From assembly GCA_900757485.1 (NCBI GenBank), contig CAAEOA010000033.1:1-21832 (forward strand): 21,832 nt of DNA, written 5' to 3'. The DNA is from Oscillospiraceae bacterium (GTDB lineage Bacteria > Bacillota > Clostridia > Oscillospirales > Ruminococcaceae). Position numbers and translations under genes: made by a program. The notes under the pieces are model-generated. The model worked only from the letters and a program-made list of their open reading frames with translations, did not search any database and was not told where the DNA came from. Shown one piece after another: positions 20,684 through 21,832 of the stretch; the stretch's first letter is position 1, and each line of letters opens with the position of its first letter.

Positions 20684-20929
20684 GGCAAATCCCTCCTAAC
20701 AATAATAATTATATATTAAATATTCCCAAAAGTCAATATATCTGCTCCTATTGATAGGAATAACATCGGCTGAAAGCCTTGATTTTTAACGGATAATACC
20801 GCATAATCTGTATGTCAGCTGGCTTGTTCCTTGAAAACTAAATAGCGTTGCGAGGTATAGAGTTATATTCAACATCAGATTTCTGTATCATATATTAACA
20901 GTAAAAACTTAGTCAAAAGAAAGGAGAGT

Positions 20930-20956
20930 ATGACAGCGATTGGGATATTGAGTTAA
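20930..20956 (+). CDS. Leader peptide MTAIGILS (8 aa)
   Basis: An 8-codon ORF preceded by AAAGGAGAGT, as good a ribosome-binding site as that of the integrase itself, and followed 23 nt later by a strong hairpin. The spacing resembles leader peptides of erm- and cat-type attenuators. Expression is not demonstrated. Confidence 0.4.
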   Translation: MTAIGILS

Positions 20957-20979
20957 TCGCTATAATTTAATAGATACTA

Positions 20980-21013
20980 TGTGAAGAAACGGCGAAGCCG
21001 CCGCTTCTTCACA
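20980..21013 (+). promoter_or_regulatory. Strong hairpin in the integrase leader
   Basis: TGTGAAGAA (20980-20988) pairs perfectly with TTCTTCACA (21005-21013); after one mismatch CGGCG/CGCCG extends the stem. No T-run follows, so it is more likely a regulatory or anti-Shine-Dalgarno type structure than a plain terminator. Confidence 0.6.
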
Positions 21014-21107
21014 TATTCCGAGAGCATTTTGTATCAGTTATGGGTTATGCCCTTTTCCCAGCCAAAGGCGAAAAAGTGGTTTTAGACTTAACTAAGGGGG
21101 TGCGAGA

Positions 21108-21832
21108 ATGGGGCGCAAAAGTAAAAACATCAAGATTGAATTGAACCGCCGTATTGATGAACTGCTCCGTATTGGGGAGAAGAAAATCAAAGACGATAAG
21201 ACCAATCCGAACAGAGCAGAGGGTATTCATTCCATCCGCACCGCCGATACATACCGAGGTATAGCAAACAGCTTTGCTGACTTCCTTAAGGGTCAAGGGG
21301 TTAGGACGATGGCTGAGATAGAAAGGCAGCATATAGAAGACTATATGCTCAGTCGCTCAGCCTTGTCTGCCTACACCCACAGCAGAGACCTGTCGGCAAT
21401 CAACAAGCTGTTGGATACAAGGTATACGCCGAGAGACTTCGGCTTCCAAGATAGAAAGCACTCACACATCACTAACAACCGAGGTACGGCACTCTACGAC
21501 ACCTCAGAAGCCAAGCGAAATCGAGAACAGCTTGAGTTTGTAAGGGCAACAGGCATACGAAGACAGTCCATTGCTACCATTACCCCCGAACAGGCGGTAC
21601 AAAGCGCAAGCGGTCAAGTGGTCGGGTTTCAAATCATTGAGAAAGGCGGTAGAGCACGAAACTGCGTTGTGCTGGAAAAGGAACGAACAAGGATAACCGA
21701 ACTTGTCAATCAGAAAATGACAGAGCAAGGTGCTACAGTCCCAATGTTCCGTGCCGTTGACAGTAATGCCAATCCGCACTATGCCCGTCGTGAGTACGCT
21801 CAGTCTCTATATGCCGATTTGAAGCAATCGTA
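21108..21832 (+). CDS. Tyrosine recombinase/integrase, truncated by the window end
   Basis: At least 241 codons, open to the window edge. The ATG at 21108 follows AAGGGGG by 7-8 nt. The N-terminal half holds a SAM-like DNA-binding domain (TADTYRGIANSFADFLKGQG, then SRDLSAINKLLDTRY). The catalytic half shows the first arginine in FVRATGIRRQSI, the beta-hairpin lysine in IIEKGGRARNCVVL, and a HYARREYAQSLY motif matching the H-x-x-R box. The C-terminal nucleophile tyrosine would lie beyond the edge. It is most likely the integrase of the element whose left end is at the repeats behind rpsI. A 34-aa ORF beginning at 21041 overlaps its start in another frame but lacks a ribosome-binding site. Confidence 0.82.
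   Translation, partial: MGRKSKNIKIELNRRIDELLRIGEKKIKDDKTNPNRAEGIHSIRTADTYRGIANSFADFLKGQGVRTMAEIERQHIEDYMLSRSALSAYTHSRDLSAINKLLDTRYTPRDFGFQDRKHSHITNNRGTALYDTSEAKRNREQLEFVRATGIRRQSIATITPEQAVQSASGQVVGFQIIEKGGRARNCVVLEKERTRITELVNQKMTEQGATVPMFRAVDSNANPHYARREYAQSLYADLKQS

Larger units (their letters stand above)
20684..21107 (+). promoter_or_regulatory. Regulated leader of the tyrosine recombinase, with rRNA-like words, mini-ORF and hairpin
   Basis: This 424-bp gap contains, in order: ACGGATAATACCGCATAA (20789-20806), which matches a conserved 16S rRNA segment; GTTCCTTGAAAACTAAATAG (20826-20845), like the sequence of rRNA spacer regions in Clostridia; a strong ribosome-binding site AAAGGAGA with an 8-codon ORF (20930-20956); and a strong hairpin (20980-21013). 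No consensus promoter stands out. The layout resembles translational or transcriptional attenuation. Confidence 0.5.
19690..21832. mobile_element. Left part of a second mobile element downstream of rpsI
   Basis: From just behind the rpsI terminator to the window edge: direct repeats of an integrase-site type, a minus-strand gene of unknown function, a regulated leader and a plus-strand tyrosine recombinase cut by the window end. Element type and right border are not visible. The left border is inferred to lie between 19685 and 19775. Confidence 0.6.

Noticed and set aside
20789..20806. A true 16S rRNA gene fragment
   Set aside because: The match is only about 18 nt and the flanks do not continue as 16S rRNA; reported only as a resemblance.

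Overview
The window comes from a spore-forming Clostridia-like Firmicute, probably an Oscillospirales/Ruminococcaceae-type gut organism. The evidence is a V-type ATPase operon, CotF- and CotJ-type spore coat genes, a cohesin/dockerin pair, AGGAGG ribosome-binding sites and consensus TTGACA-N17-TATAAT promoters. This placement rests on gene content, not on a marker search.

Layout. 1-1585: end of a V-type ATP synthase operon (partial B subunit, then D). 1591-3425: a bidirectional terminator, two small CotF-like genes on the minus strand, and the plus-strand cotJA-cotJB-cotJC operon. About 3426-9360: an integrative, probably mobilizable, element with all genes on the minus strand. It encodes a large serine recombinase, small proteins, an FtsK/TcpA-like ATPase, a replication-initiator/relaxase with the full motif set of eukaryotic CRESS-DNA virus Reps (HUH nuclease plus SF3 helicase), a 106-aa protein, an XRE regulator, a 28-aa ORF, and about 580 nt of apparently untranslated leader behind a perfect promoter. 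9366-11034 and on to 15019: a small membrane protein, then an operon of a very large secreted dockerin protein and a membrane-anchored cohesin protein. That operon has its own promoter, a structured leader and a terminator. 15231-18165: ttcA-like, nnr and a membrane-anchored protein in one minus-strand operon. 18297-18529: an array of perfect small hairpins. 18684-19684: rplM-rpsI with promoter and terminator. About 19690 to the end: the left part of a second mobile element, with a divergent unknown gene and a truncated tyrosine recombinase.

The most striking observation is just upstream of the CRESS-type Rep gene. A perfect 12-bp stem with a 9-nt loop (7613-7645) displays AAGTATTAC on the strand in the sense of rep. 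This is the nonanucleotide nicked in the porcine circovirus 2 origin. The bacterial element therefore appears to carry both the Rep and the matching stem-loop origin of circovirus-type rolling-circle replication, here coupled to an FtsK-like motor and a serine integrase.

Other candidates for undescribed biology are the long leader RNA of the element with its 28-aa ORF and competing SD/anti-SD pairings; the structured, terminator-ending leader of the dockerin-cohesin operon; the hairpin array upstream of rplM; and the leader of the downstream integrase, with an 8-aa peptide, a strong hairpin and rRNA-operon-like words.
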